Source of the DNA: Cytobacillus firmus NBRC 15306
GTDB taxonomy: Bacteria; Bacillota; Bacilli; Bacillales; Cytobacillaceae
Direction of reading: 5' to 3'
Assembly (NCBI RefSeq): GCF_001591465.1
Contig: NZ_BCUY01000036.1
Coordinates: forward strand, 1 to 38,896
Length of the DNA: 38,896 nucleotides
A program made the position numbers and the translations under genes. This document shows, in pieces, positions 1 to 7,260 of this stretch (position 1 is its first letter; each line of letters starts with the position of its first letter). Under the pieces are notes generated by a model. The model made no database searches, was not told the DNA's origin, and saw only the letters and a list, made by a program, of their open reading frames with translations.

Positions 1-11
1 GTCTATTATAG

Positions 12-17
12 TATAAT
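12..17 (+). promoter_or_regulatory. Possible -10 element for azlCD
   Basis: The hexamer TATAAT lies 39 bases before the azlC start codon, at a suitable distance for a sigma-A promoter. The matching -35 element would fall outside the window, so this is only a half-promoter call. Confidence 0.35.
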
Positions 18-56
18 TTTTAGAACCTTTTATTATATTTTTAGGTGGTGAGCATT

Positions 57-785
57 ATGGCAGAACTTGCAGTCGGCAAGTCTTCCGGTGAAGTTAGAAA
101 AGGGGTTCAGTCGGGAATCAGCATCGCGATAGGATATGCACCCATTGCTTTAACATTTGGGCTGCTTGCCAAAACAACCGGTCTTACAATTGGTGAAACA
201 GTTTTAATGAGTTTGCTTGTATTTGCGGGGGCAGCACAATACATATCCCTGAGCCTGCTTACATTGGGAACAGGCATATTTGAAATTGTTTTGACAACTT
301 TTATCGTGAATATCAGGCACTTTTTGATGTCTACCTCACTTAATGAAAAGTGGGATGATGAACAGGCTGCCAACAAGGTGATTTTATCATTTGGGATTAC
401 AGATGAAACCTTTTCAGTTGCAGCAGTACGTGAAGAAAAGGTAACAAGCGGTTATATGCTGGGGCTCATATCGGTTTCCTATGCCAGCTGGATCATTTGT
501 TCGGGGCTTGGGCATCTCATTGGGGCGAGCCTTCCGCAGACCTTGCAGGAAAGCATGTCTGTTGCTCTTTATGCCATGTTTGTCGGTCTTCTTGTTCCGT
601 CTATGAAAAAAAGTGCAAAAGTTGTTTTTCTTGCCGCACTTGCAGCGTGTTTTAACACGATTTTCACCTTGACTAATACGCTGTCGACAGGCTGGGCAAT
701 TGTATTGGCCACGCTTTTATCGGCTGTAATAGTGGAATGGATTGAAAGTGTAAAAAACAGGAACAGGGGGCAGGAGCATGAGTAG
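57..785 (+). CDS. azlC: AzlC family branched-chain amino acid exporter, large subunit
   Basis: This is the large membrane subunit of an AzlCD-type exporter, a family known for efflux of branched-chain amino acids and analogues such as 4-azaleucine. The protein of about 242 residues is very hydrophobic. It carries the family N-terminal pattern GISIAIGYAPIALTFGLLA, followed by an AGAAQYISLSLL helix and an FIVNIRHFLMSTSL segment typical of AzlC. A GTG at 45 is in frame, but the Shine-Dalgarno-like AGGTGGTGAG lies just before the ATG at 57, so the ATG is chosen. The reading frame overlaps azlD by 8 bases, which indicates translational coupling and a two-subunit complex. The substrate is inferred from family only. 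Confidence 0.9.
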   Translation: MAELAVGKSSGEVRKGVQSGISIAIGYAPIALTFGLLAKTTGLTIGETVLMSLLVFAGAAQYISLSLLTLGTGIFEIVLTTFIVNIRHFLMSTSLNEKWDDEQAANKVILSFGITDETFSVAAVREEKVTSGYMLGLISVSYASWIICSGLGHLIGASLPQTLQESMSVALYAMFVGLLVPSMKKSAKVVFLAALAACFNTIFTLTNTLSTGWAIVLATLLSAVIVEWIESVKNRNRGQEHE

Positions 786-1083
786 CCATATTGTGTGGAT
801 GATTGTTGGGATGGCAGCAGTAACTTATATCCCAAGGCTGCTGCCTTTTGTGCTTTTTAAGGGGAAGGAGCTTCCCGGCTTTGTTCAAGGGATATTAAAG
901 AATGTGCCTTATGCGACATTAGGGGCACTGATTTTTCCGGGTATTCTGTTTATAAATGAAGATATTTGGTTTGGTCTGCTCGGTGCAGCTGCTGCTTTTC
1001 TGGCAGCCTTTATAGGCGCAAATGTGATTGTGGTCGTGCTGGGATCGATCGCTGTGTTATCTGTATATTCTTTTTTGTTTTAG
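778..1083 (+). CDS. azlD: AzlD family branched-chain amino acid exporter, small subunit
   Basis: This is the small membrane partner of AzlC. It has 101 residues, the usual AzlD size, and about four hydrophobic segments. The early motif YIPRLLPFVLF, with a conserved proline and arginine, is characteristic of AzlD. Its ATG lies inside the end of azlC, so the two are made as one operon. A strong hairpin terminator follows 24 bases after the stop codon, so the operon contains only these two genes. Confidence 0.9.
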   Translation: MSSHIVWMIVGMAAVTYIPRLLPFVLFKGKELPGFVQGILKNVPYATLGALIFPGILFINEDIWFGLLGAAAAFLAAFIGANVIVVVLGSIAVLSVYSFLF

Positions 1084-1107
1084 AAAAGATAATGATGGAT
1101 GTTCTTT

Positions 1108-1135
1108 AGCCGGTTCCTTCTTGAACCGGCTTTTT
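1108..1135 (+). terminator. Rho-independent terminator of azlCD
   Basis: A perfect 9-bp stem (AGCCGGTTC / GAACCGGCT) with a 6-base loop is followed by a run of five T residues. Confidence 0.92.
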
Positions 1136-1243
1136 CAATAGAACTGCTGTAATAGAAAGAAATGATTGTCCCATCAAAAGAGTTCTATTTACAGATTTTT
1201 ATACTAAACTAAATATAGAAAGGTTGTACCATAGGAGGGGAAT

Positions 1244-2539
1244 ATGATGGCGCGGAAACTAGGTTTTTACGGGGCTCTGGCCTTTTTCGTATACGGTTTA
1301 TTTTTTTATTGGTATCTATTCTATTTTGCTGACACCGGTCTGCCGTTTGAGTATGAAGGGTCACGGGCAGATCCGGCAACTTTCCTGAACGGCAGGGAAC
1401 TGATGCTCAGTGAGGAATATTCTAAAATAAGAAACCTGCTGTTTTTTATTTCTACACCTTTTGAATGGATCTTTTATTTATTCATTCTTTTATTTGGCTT
1501 ATCAAAGGCTTTTAAAAAATGGGCAGAACAGACTGCGCCATATAAATTCCTGCAAACGGCGATCTATTTGATTTGGCTTTCTTTTTTCGCTTTTATTGCC
1601 ACGATGCCATTAAGCTATATCAGCTTTTTACTTTCAAAAACGTATAATATTTCAACTCAGAGCTTCAGCGGATGGATGAAGGATGAGCTCATTGATTTTT
1701 GGGTTAATTATGGAATGATGGTTCTCATTGTGTCTGTACTATACTGGCTGATTAATAAGAGCAGGAAGAGATGGTGGCTTTATGCCTGGCTATTGTCTGT
1801 TCCATTTACCTTATTTATGATGTTTCTGCAGCCGGTTGTCATTGACCCTTTGTATAATGATTTCTACCCTTTGAAAAACAAGGAACTTGAAACGAAAATT
1901 CTTGATTTGGCCAATCAGGCTAAAATACCGGCTGAACATGTCTTTGAGGTCGATATGGCCGAGAAAACGAATGCGCTGAATGCATATGTAACAGGGATCG
2001 GCTCAAATTCAAGAATTGTTCTTTGGGACACAACTCTGAATAAATTAACGGAAGATCAAATCCTGTTTATCATGGCACATGAAATGGCCCACTACGTGGA
2101 GAAGCATATTTACATCGGAATTGGAGGATACTTGCTGCTTTCTCTGCTGGGTCTGTATTTGACAGCTAAATTAATGGAAAAAGCAGTAGATAAATGGGGA
2201 AGGGCGCTAAAAATTCCTGCAGTAAATGATATACGTTCCCTGCCGCTGTTTTTGATGATTCTTTCCATGCTGCTCTTTATTTCAAGTCCTCTATCCAATC
2301 TTGTTTCGAGGTATCAGGAAACAAGGGCAGACCGCTATGCCATTGAAATGACAAAGGATTCAAAAGCCGCAATAGAAACATTTCAGGAGCTGACACGGGC
2401 CGGTTTAAGCCAGGTAAATCCGCCGCTTCTTGTGAAAGTGTTTCGATATGGACATCCAACGATGCTTGAGCGCATTTCTATGCTCGAAGAATTCGAAATG
2501 GAACAGAGGCAGAAAGAACGGGAGCAGACAGCAGACTGA
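1244..2539 (+). CDS. yhfN: M48 (Ste24-like) membrane metalloprotease
   Basis: This is a zinc-dependent endopeptidase of the M48/Ste24 family, probably acting on membrane or secreted proteins. The protein has 431 residues. Hydrophobic segments lie near residues 5-27, 60-80, 100-135 and 160-200, before the catalytic domain. The zinc site HEMAH is at 279-283, with the third ligand expected at Glu359 in the motif ETRAD. Two more membrane spans lie between them, near 290-310 and 330-350, as in CAAX proteases. It starts at an ATG behind AGGAGGGG. Length and position near comK match B. subtilis YhfN as I recall it. Gram-positive bacteria lack classical CAAX prenylation, so the true substrate is unknown. 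Confidence 0.88.
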   Translation: MMARKLGFYGALAFFVYGLFFYWYLFYFADTGLPFEYEGSRADPATFLNGRELMLSEEYSKIRNLLFFISTPFEWIFYLFILLFGLSKAFKKWAEQTAPYKFLQTAIYLIWLSFFAFIATMPLSYISFLLSKTYNISTQSFSGWMKDELIDFWVNYGMMVLIVSVLYWLINKSRKRWWLYAWLLSVPFTLFMMFLQPVVIDPLYNDFYPLKNKELETKILDLANQAKIPAEHVFEVDMAEKTNALNAYVTGIGSNSRIVLWDTTLNKLTEDQILFIMAHEMAHYVEKHIYIGIGGYLLLSLLGLYLTAKLMEKAVDKWGRALKIPAVNDIRSLPLFLMILSMLLFISSPLSNLVSRYQETRADRYAIEMTKDSKAAIETFQELTRAGLSQVNPPLLVKVFRYGHPTMLERISMLEEFEMEQRQKEREQTAD

Positions 2540-2555
2540 TTTGCTTCTTATAACT

Positions 2556-2585
2556 AAAAAAGCAGGCCAAACGGCTTGCTTTTTT
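2556..2585. terminator. Bidirectional terminator between yhfN-like gene and S51 peptidase gene
   Basis: A stem of about 13 bp has an A-run on its left flank and a T-run on its right, with the loop AAAC, so it can stop transcription from both sides. The stop codon of the minus-strand gene lies within its right edge. Confidence 0.85.
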
Positions 2586-3228
2586 AAGTTTCATTTTTAT
2601 AAATATGTATGCTGCCTTCATTGTCAGCCTTAATTTCATTGTGAAAATAGATGCCTGCATCATCGTCAATTCCATAACCTGTCGCGGCACTGACTTTCCC
2701 TGCCGCTGCCCTTAGATTTTCCCGTTCATTCCACTTGGTAAAATGGACACTGATGGCGCAATCCCTGATCAACCCAAGTCCTCTCAAAAAAAGGTGCTGT
2801 CTTTTAGGTGTATCAATAGGGGGGATGATGCAATGCTCCAGGATGACGAGGGCGCCTGCCGAAAAGCCTGCTACAGGAATACCGTTCATGTACATCCTTC
2901 TAATCCATTCTCCAGTTTCACTATCCACAATATACCTTCTGTAATTTTCTGTTTCACCGCCTCCAATAATGATGCCGGAACAGGACATCAATTCTTGAAG
3001 AAAAGATACTGCTGGGTCAGGGGAAAGCGGCAGATAGCAGAAATTCCTGGCACCATTAGGAATTAAGGCAGAAGTATACTTATTCATATACACCTCCCAG
3101 CCTTCCCTTTCCAAAAAGAGTATAGCTATTTTGCCATCCGCGCCGCAGGCCAGCTCTGTAAACATTCTTCCAAACCTTTGCCCGAATGGAGGGCTTCCGC
3201 CCATTAAAAATAAATGCCTGCTGTTCAT
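2584..3228 (-). CDS. Peptidase S51-like (cyanophycinase/dipeptidase E family) protein
   Basis: This 214-residue protein has the class I glutamine-amidotransferase-like fold of the S51 family, which includes aspartyl dipeptidases and cyanophycinases. The nucleophile elbow GFSAGAL places the likely catalytic serine at residue 123. It is preceded by the IIIGGGETENYRRYI segment (about 86-100), which in S51 enzymes forms part of the active-site wall. The N-terminus HLFLMGGSPPFGQRF is also typical. The start codon follows GGCGAGGAATA. It stands alone, convergent with the M48 gene. A role in peptide or storage-polymer turnover is plausible, but the substrate cannot be read from the sequence. Confidence 0.78.
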   Translation of the reverse strand: MNSRHLFLMGGSPPFGQRFGRMFTELACGADGKIAILFLEREGWEVYMNKYTSALIPNGARNFCYLPLSPDPAVSFLQELMSCSGIIIGGGETENYRRYIVDSETGEWIRRMYMNGIPVAGFSAGALVILEHCIIPPIDTPKRQHLFLRGLGLIRDCAISVHFTKWNERENLRAAAGKVSAATGYGIDDDAGIYFHNEIKADNEGSIHIYKNET

Positions 3229-3248
3229 TATTCCTCGCCTTCCTGACT

Positions 3249-3278
3249 AAAAATAAAATACCCCGCTGATTGGCGGGG
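3249..3278 (-). terminator. Terminator of the IDEAL-domain gene
   Basis: Read on the minus strand, a 6-bp GC-rich stem (CCCCGC / GCGGGG, loop of 6 bases) is followed by the T-rich tract TATTTTATTTTTAG, directly behind the stop codon of the IDEAL-domain gene. Confidence 0.8.
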
Positions 3279-3291
3279 GCAAACTGGCTTC

Positions 3292-3528
3292 TTAAGTGCC
3301 AAAACGCTTGGAAAGTTCTTTGTACTGCTTCGAAAAATGCATAAATGCCGGTTTATTTCCTTCATCAATCGCCGCGTCTACTTTTTTCATCAGCTTTTCT
3401 TTTTCATTATTCAGCAGAATCTCGGAAATCAGCATATCAAGGTAAAGGTCCAGTACAAAAGATTCCTTATGGTTTTTCCTCTTAGATCCACTCGTTTTCA
3501 TTAATTCGGTGTATGATTTTTCCTTCAT
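3292..3528 (-). CDS. IDEAL domain-containing small protein
   Basis: This is a soluble 78-residue protein made almost entirely of one IDEAL domain (about residues 23-65). The signature stretch is LDLYLDMLISEILLNNE followed by AIDEGNKPAFMHFSKQYKEL, where the name-giving IDEAL position reads IDEGN. An in-frame ATG 18 codons upstream exists, but AGGGGTGA lies just before the ATG at 3528, so the shorter form is chosen. It is transcribed divergently from comK. B. subtilis has, as I recall, a similar 77-residue IDEAL protein (YhzC) beside comK. The molecular function of the domain is unknown; the conserved position suggests, but does not prove, a link to competence control. Confidence 0.82.
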   Translation of the reverse strand: MKEKSYTELMKTSGSKRKNHKESFVLDLYLDMLISEILLNNEKEKLMKKVDAAIDEGNKPAFMHFSKQYKELSKRFGT

Positions 3529-3594
3529 GGAAATCACCCCTGAGCTTTTTAATATTATATGGAATTGCTTTTGATTATTCAACTAAACTTTTTA

Positions 3595-3609
3595 AATTTT
3601 TAGAAAATA
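3595..3609. promoter_or_regulatory. CodY-box-like site upstream of comK
   Basis: The sequence AATTTTTAGAAAATA matches the CodY consensus AATTTTCWGAAAATT at 13 of 15 positions. It lies in the divergent IDEAL/comK intergenic region, about 120 bases before comK. CodY is known to repress comK in B. subtilis during nutrient excess, so the location makes sense. Confidence 0.6.
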
Positions 3610-3622
3610 TTTTAAGAATGTC

Positions 3623-3640
3623 GAAATTGTGAACAATTTC
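3623..3640. promoter_or_regulatory. Inverted repeat upstream of comK
   Basis: The perfect 7-base arms GAAATTG and CAATTTC are separated by TGAA. The site lies just upstream of a possible -35 element TTGAAT at 3648-3653, with an AT-rich -10 candidate near 3671-3677. It could be an operator; the protein is not identifiable. It does not fit the K-box pattern AAAA-N5-TTTT. Confidence 0.4.
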
Positions 3641-3728
3641 AAAACTATTGAATAGATTAGTAATTTTTAGATAAATTGGTGGTAATATGGAAAAGCGGGC
3701 GTGAAATAGAAAAAGGAGATGAAGATAT

Positions 3729-4283
3729 ATGAGCCAAAATATTCAAATAATCGAAGAATATGAAATCAATCCAAATACGATGATTATTAAACCTCTCTCT
3801 TATGGTATAAAAGTTTATTCGCAAATCTGGGAGCTTGATGATGAAATAACTTCCCCCTTCAAGCCGATCGAAATAATTAAAAGCAGCTGCAAATATTTTG
3901 GATCAAGCTATGAAGGAAGAAAAGAGGGTACACGCCAATTAACCGGCTTCACCCATAAAGCTCCGATAACGATTGACCCCACAAATTTCATTTATTTTTT
4001 CCCGACGGCCTCTCCAAACAATCCTGAATGCATCTGGATTGCATTGGATCACATCAATTACTTCAAGCGAGCGGAAAACGCACAAACTCAAGTGGTTTTT
4101 AAGAATAAGCAAAGCTTTATCATTCCAGTATCTCATACGACTCTTAATAATCAGGTGCTCAGAACAGCACTGCTGAAAACGACATTGAATAAAAGGATAG
4201 AAGATTCAGAAAGAAAGGCACTGTACTATGTGAATGGTTCCAAACTAATGAATGCTTCGGAGAAAAATGGAGCCTACCAATAG
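3729..4283 (+). CDS. comK: Competence transcription factor ComK
   Basis: ComK is the master activator of natural competence genes in bacilli. It binds paired AT-rich K-boxes upstream of late com genes and, in B. subtilis, of its own gene. This protein has 184 residues, close to the 192 of B. subtilis ComK. It shows recognisable family stretches such as YEINPNTMIIKPLSYG near the N-terminus, CKYFGSSYEGRKEGT around residue 57, KAPITIDP in the middle, and an HINYF segment. The reading frame is intact and starts behind AAGGAGATGAAG. A CodY-like box and an inverted repeat lie upstream, and a terminator lies downstream, so it is monocistronic. Presence of comK does not by itself show that the strain is transformable. 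Confidence 0.92.
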   Translation: MSQNIQIIEEYEINPNTMIIKPLSYGIKVYSQIWELDDEITSPFKPIEIIKSSCKYFGSSYEGRKEGTRQLTGFTHKAPITIDPTNFIYFFPTASPNNPECIWIALDHINYFKRAENAQTQVVFKNKQSFIIPVSHTTLNNQVLRTALLKTTLNKRIEDSERKALYYVNGSKLMNASEKNGAYQ

Positions 4284-4312
4284 AGAAGGGATTAGAATTG
4301 AAGGATAACCAA

Positions 4313-4340
4313 GAAGCATGCGGAATTTCATGCTTCTGTT
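4313..4340 (+). terminator. Terminator of comK
   Basis: An 8-bp perfect stem (GAAGCATG / CATGCTTC) with an 8-base loop is followed by TGTTTT. It lies 30 bases after the comK stop codon. Confidence 0.75.
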
Positions 4341-4388
4341 TTCCGTGTATATTACCTTATTAGCTGCAGGCTCTTCTTATTACAAAAA

Positions 4389-4778
4389 TTAATTGGCCTT
4401 CAGATTTTTCCCTGATCCCGGCAAAGGTTTTTTAATGAGATAATAGGTCATTAGCTCCTGAACTTTATTGCGGATACGGGGATTAAAATAATTATGGTGT
4501 TCCTCATATCCTTTGTACAGGAACATAAACATAGTAAATGCCTCATCCCTCTTTATTTCCTGTACCTTTAGCTGGTTTTTGTTCATATAGCGTTTTACCT
4601 CAGAGAGTTCACTTTGAATGACCTTCATTGTTTCTTCAACCAAATCAAGATAAGGCTGCTTTAGTTTAAACGGGCTTTTATTAATGACAATGGAGTCTCT
4701 ATTTAAAACCGTCAGCACCATTGGCAGATAAATAGCCTGTTCCATGATATTGCGGTCTTCCTCAGGAATTCTGGTCAT
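4389..4778 (-). CDS. Uncharacterised YhjD-like protein
   Basis: This is a soluble, charged protein of 129 residues with no signal peptide or membrane segment. The N-terminus MTRIPEEDRNIMEQAIYLPM and the helical centre (KLKQPYLDLVEETMKVIQ, then a lysine-rich stretch) resemble, from memory, B. subtilis YhjD, which also lies between comK and sipV. I recognise no catalytic motif; the predicted content is mainly alpha helix. The start follows AAGGGGAGCAG. The gene has its own promoter overlapped by a LexA-box-like palindrome, so it may be induced by DNA damage. Function unknown. Confidence 0.65.
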   Translation of the reverse strand: MTRIPEEDRNIMEQAIYLPMVLTVLNRDSIVINKSPFKLKQPYLDLVEETMKVIQSELSEVKRYMNKNQLKVQEIKRDEAFTMFMFLYKGYEEHHNYFNPRIRNKVQELMTYYLIKKPLPGSGKNLKAN

Positions 4779-4800
4779 ATTGTTCTGCTCCCCTTAATCA

Positions 4801-4828
4801 ATAGTATCCTGTCAGTAAATAAGAACAA
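4801..4828 (-). promoter_or_regulatory. Sigma-A-type promoter of the YhjD-like gene
   Basis: On the minus strand, TTGTTC (complement of 4823-4828) and TACTAT (complement of 4801-4806) are separated by 16 bases. The predicted start of transcription is about 15 bases before the start codon. Confidence 0.55.
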
Positions 4829-4840
4829 ATGTTCTTATTT
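4817..4840. promoter_or_regulatory. LexA (SOS) box-like perfect palindrome
   Basis: Eleven-base perfect arms (AAATAAGAACA / TGTTCTTATTT) are separated by AA. The core GAACAAATGTTC fits the Bacillus SOS-box core GAAC-RNRY-GTTC at all positions; the outer C and G/C of the full consensus are replaced by A and T. The palindrome covers the -35 element of the YhjD-like gene, which is an effective position for a repressor. Confidence 0.55.
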
Positions 4841-4892
4841 AATTTTACAAAGGAATGTTTTATCTTGCAAGAGCCTATATTTGTCGAAATAC

Positions 4893-4901
4893 TGTTATAC
4901 T
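4893..4901 (+). promoter_or_regulatory. Extended -10 promoter of the S9 peptidase gene
   Basis: TGTTATACT is an extended -10 element (TGN plus TATACT). No good -35 is seen at the usual spacing. It leaves a leader of about 100 bases before the S9 start codon. The rest of the 230-base divergent gap holds no gene. Confidence 0.4.
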
Positions 4902-5009
4902 TCATCATTTCCAATAATTAAAAAAAGTTTCAGCCTGCAGTTATTGGGAAGGAATTTTATTTCTGATGTCGAAATAAGTAGAACAGCACAGTTAGGAAGG
5001 ATGAAATAA

Positions 5010-6995
5010 ATGACGCAAAAGAGAACACTTAAGCCAGAAGACCTTTATCATTTAAAATCTGTTGCTGATCCGCAGCTTTCCATGATTGGAAATGATTTGG
5101 CTTTTGTCGAGACCAGAATGCTTGAAGAGGAAAATACATATAGTTCAAATATTTTTTACATAAATACTGCTGAAAGCAATATGCCGGTTCAGTGGACTTA
5201 CGGCAAACACCGTAATCATTCACCCCGCTGGTCTCCAGATGGGGAGTTAATAGCATTTGTATCAGACAGAGGCGGGAAGTCACAGATTTATGTGATGAGC
5301 AAAGCAGGCGGAGAAGCCAGACAGCTGACACATTGTACAAATGGTGCTTCAAATCCTGTTTGGTCCCCTGATGGAAAGAAGCTTGCCTTAAATCTTTCAA
5401 TAAAACCGGGTGAAAACGCAGAAACAATAGAAAAACAGGAAAAAAAGGAAGAAAAGCCAGTTCCGATTGAAATTGAAAAAATGAAACACAAATCTGACGC
5501 CCAGGGTTTTTGGAACGGAAGGTACAGCCAGGTTGCATTAATAGATATAGAAACTGGCGAGATGGAGCAGCTGACATCCGGGGAACATGATTTCCAATTG
5601 CAGGACTGGTCACCAGATGGGAAATTGGTTGCTGTTTCGGCAGATTTGAGTGAAGATAAGGATTTTTCTTTTCTAAGCGATGTGTATATCATCCATATTG
5701 AAACAAAAGACATGAAAAAGATTACAGATGGAAAAGGTTATTTCGGAAGCGCTGCATGGTCACCGGATGGAAAACACATAGGATTGTTCGGGCATGAAAG
5801 GGAATATGAAAATGCTACGCATACCAAAGTATGGGTGTATAACCTTGAATTTGAAGAGCTGCAGTGCCTGACTGCAGAATCGGACATATTGGCTGGTGAT
5901 TATGCCATCGGAGATTTCCAGCAGGGTGCAGTAACACCGGGAATTCTTTGGGCAGAGGACAGCAGAAGTTTTTATTTCCTGGCAACTGATCATGGCAATA
6001 CAGTTGTTTATTATGGCTCTTTAGAAGGGGAATTATATCCTGCCCTTCTGGATGAGCAGCATGTATATGGACTGACAACAGGTGGAACTATCAATAAAGC
6101 GGTTGTAGCCATCAGCAGGCCGTCATCTCCCGGGGAGTTATTTTTACTTGATGTTCCGACAGGGGAATTAAAACAGCTGACAAAAGTCAATGAAGAGTTC
6201 CTGAGCGGAGTGGAGCTGGCAGATGCAGAGTCCATTCAGTTTAAATCTTCGGATGATTGGGATCTGCATGGCTGGATCATGAAACCGGTCCATCTGAAAA
6301 AGGGCCAAAAAGCACCGCTTGTGCTTGAAATCCATGGCGGCCCTCATGCTATGTATGCCAATTCTTATTTCCATGAATTCCAATGCCTTGCTGCAAAAGG
6401 CTATGCGGTTTTATTTATCAACCCGCGGGGAAGCCATGGATATGGCCAGCATTTTGTAGACGCAGTCAGAGGAGATTACGGAGGCAAAGATTATGAGGAT
6501 ATTATGGATGCAGTGGATTACGCGCTTGAAAACTTCGATTTCATCGATAAAGAAAGGCTTGGCGTAACAGGAGGAAGCTATGGAGGCTTTATGACCAACT
6601 GGATTATTGGACACACCAGCCGGTTCAAGGCAGCAGTCACTCAGCGCTCCATTTCCAACTGGATCAGCTTTTATGGAGTAAGTGATATCGGCTATTATTT
6701 TACTGATTGGCAAATCAAAAGTGATATGAATGATATAGAAAAACTATGGAAACACTCTCCGCTTGCTTATGTGAATGATATAAATACACCACTCCTGATA
6801 CTGCACAGTGAAAAAGACTATCGCTGTCCAATTGAACAGGCAGAGCAATTATTCATTGCCTTAAAGCATCGGAAGAAAACAGCAAAATTTGTCCGGTTCC
6901 CTGAAGCCAATCATGAGCTTTCAAGAAGCGGAAAACTGAATTTAAGAATCAGCCGCCTAAACTATATAGCCGGCTGGTTTGATGAATATCTTTGA
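5010..6995 (+). CDS. S9 family prolyl oligopeptidase / acylaminoacyl-peptidase-like protein
   Basis: This cytoplasmic serine peptidase has 661 residues and no signal peptide. The N-terminal half is a beta-propeller with at least four TolB/PD40-like blades marked by WSPDG repeats. The C-terminal alpha/beta hydrolase domain starts near residue 420 with the oxyanion motif LEIHGGPH. The catalytic triad is Ser523 (GGSYGG), Asp603 (SEKDYR) and His635 (EANHE). The family cleaves short peptides or removes acylated N-terminal residues. Size and layout resemble B. subtilis YuxL. The start codon follows GGAAGGATG; a three-codon reading frame ATG AAA TAA ends directly before it. A terminator follows, so the gene stands alone. 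Confidence 0.9.
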   Translation: MTQKRTLKPEDLYHLKSVADPQLSMIGNDLAFVETRMLEEENTYSSNIFYINTAESNMPVQWTYGKHRNHSPRWSPDGELIAFVSDRGGKSQIYVMSKAGGEARQLTHCTNGASNPVWSPDGKKLALNLSIKPGENAETIEKQEKKEEKPVPIEIEKMKHKSDAQGFWNGRYSQVALIDIETGEMEQLTSGEHDFQLQDWSPDGKLVAVSADLSEDKDFSFLSDVYIIHIETKDMKKITDGKGYFGSAAWSPDGKHIGLFGHEREYENATHTKVWVYNLEFEELQCLTAESDILAGDYAIGDFQQGAVTPGILWAEDSRSFYFLATDHGNTVVYYGSLEGELYPALLDEQHVYGLTTGGTINKAVVAISRPSSPGELFLLDVPTGELKQLTKVNEEFLSGVELADAESIQFKSSDDWDLHGWIMKPVHLKKGQKAPLVLEIHGGPHAMYANSYFHEFQCLAAKGYAVLFINPRGSHGYGQHFVDAVRGDYGGKDYEDIMDAVDYALENFDFIDKERLGVTGGSYGGFMTNWIIGHTSRFKAAVTQRSISNWISFYGVSDIGYYFTDWQIKSDMNDIEKLWKHSPLAYVNDINTPLLILHSEKDYRCPIEQAEQLFIALKHRKKTAKFVRFPEANHELSRSGKLNLRISRLNYIAGWFDEYL

Positions 6996-7002
6996 GAAAA
7001 TG

Positions 7003-7032
7003 CCGCAGGCCTTCTGGTTTGCGGTTTTTTTT
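7003..7032 (+). terminator. Terminator of the S9 peptidase gene
   Basis: A 9-bp stem with two G-U pairs (7003-7011 with 7016-7024) and loop TTCT is followed by eight T residues. The 230 bases after it, up to the LCP gene, contain no gene, hairpin or clear promoter that I could identify. Confidence 0.82.
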
Positions 7033-7260
7033 ATAGATCTGTAAAGGAACATAAAACTTGCCGATATATCAATGATGTCATTTTTTCATGCAAGAAACTA
7101 TTTAAAATAAATTGCAAAGAATTCAATTCATCTGCAAAATATAAGGTATACAGGAAATACCAGCATAACTATCGAAACTTTTTATTGAACTCTGCAGTCA
7201 AATATAGGTGAAGGTGTTCACAGTCTTCCATAATTTGCTTTAAAGAAAGGACTTATACTT

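Noticed and set aside
3583-3728. ComK K-box pair (AAAA-N5-TTTT)
   Set aside because: The region is AT-rich, but no exact or AAA-N5-TTT match with the right spacing was found.
5001-5009. Three-codon ORF ATG AAA TAA just before the S9 peptidase start
   Set aside because: Too short to judge; most likely a by-product of the GGAAGGATG ribosome-binding region.
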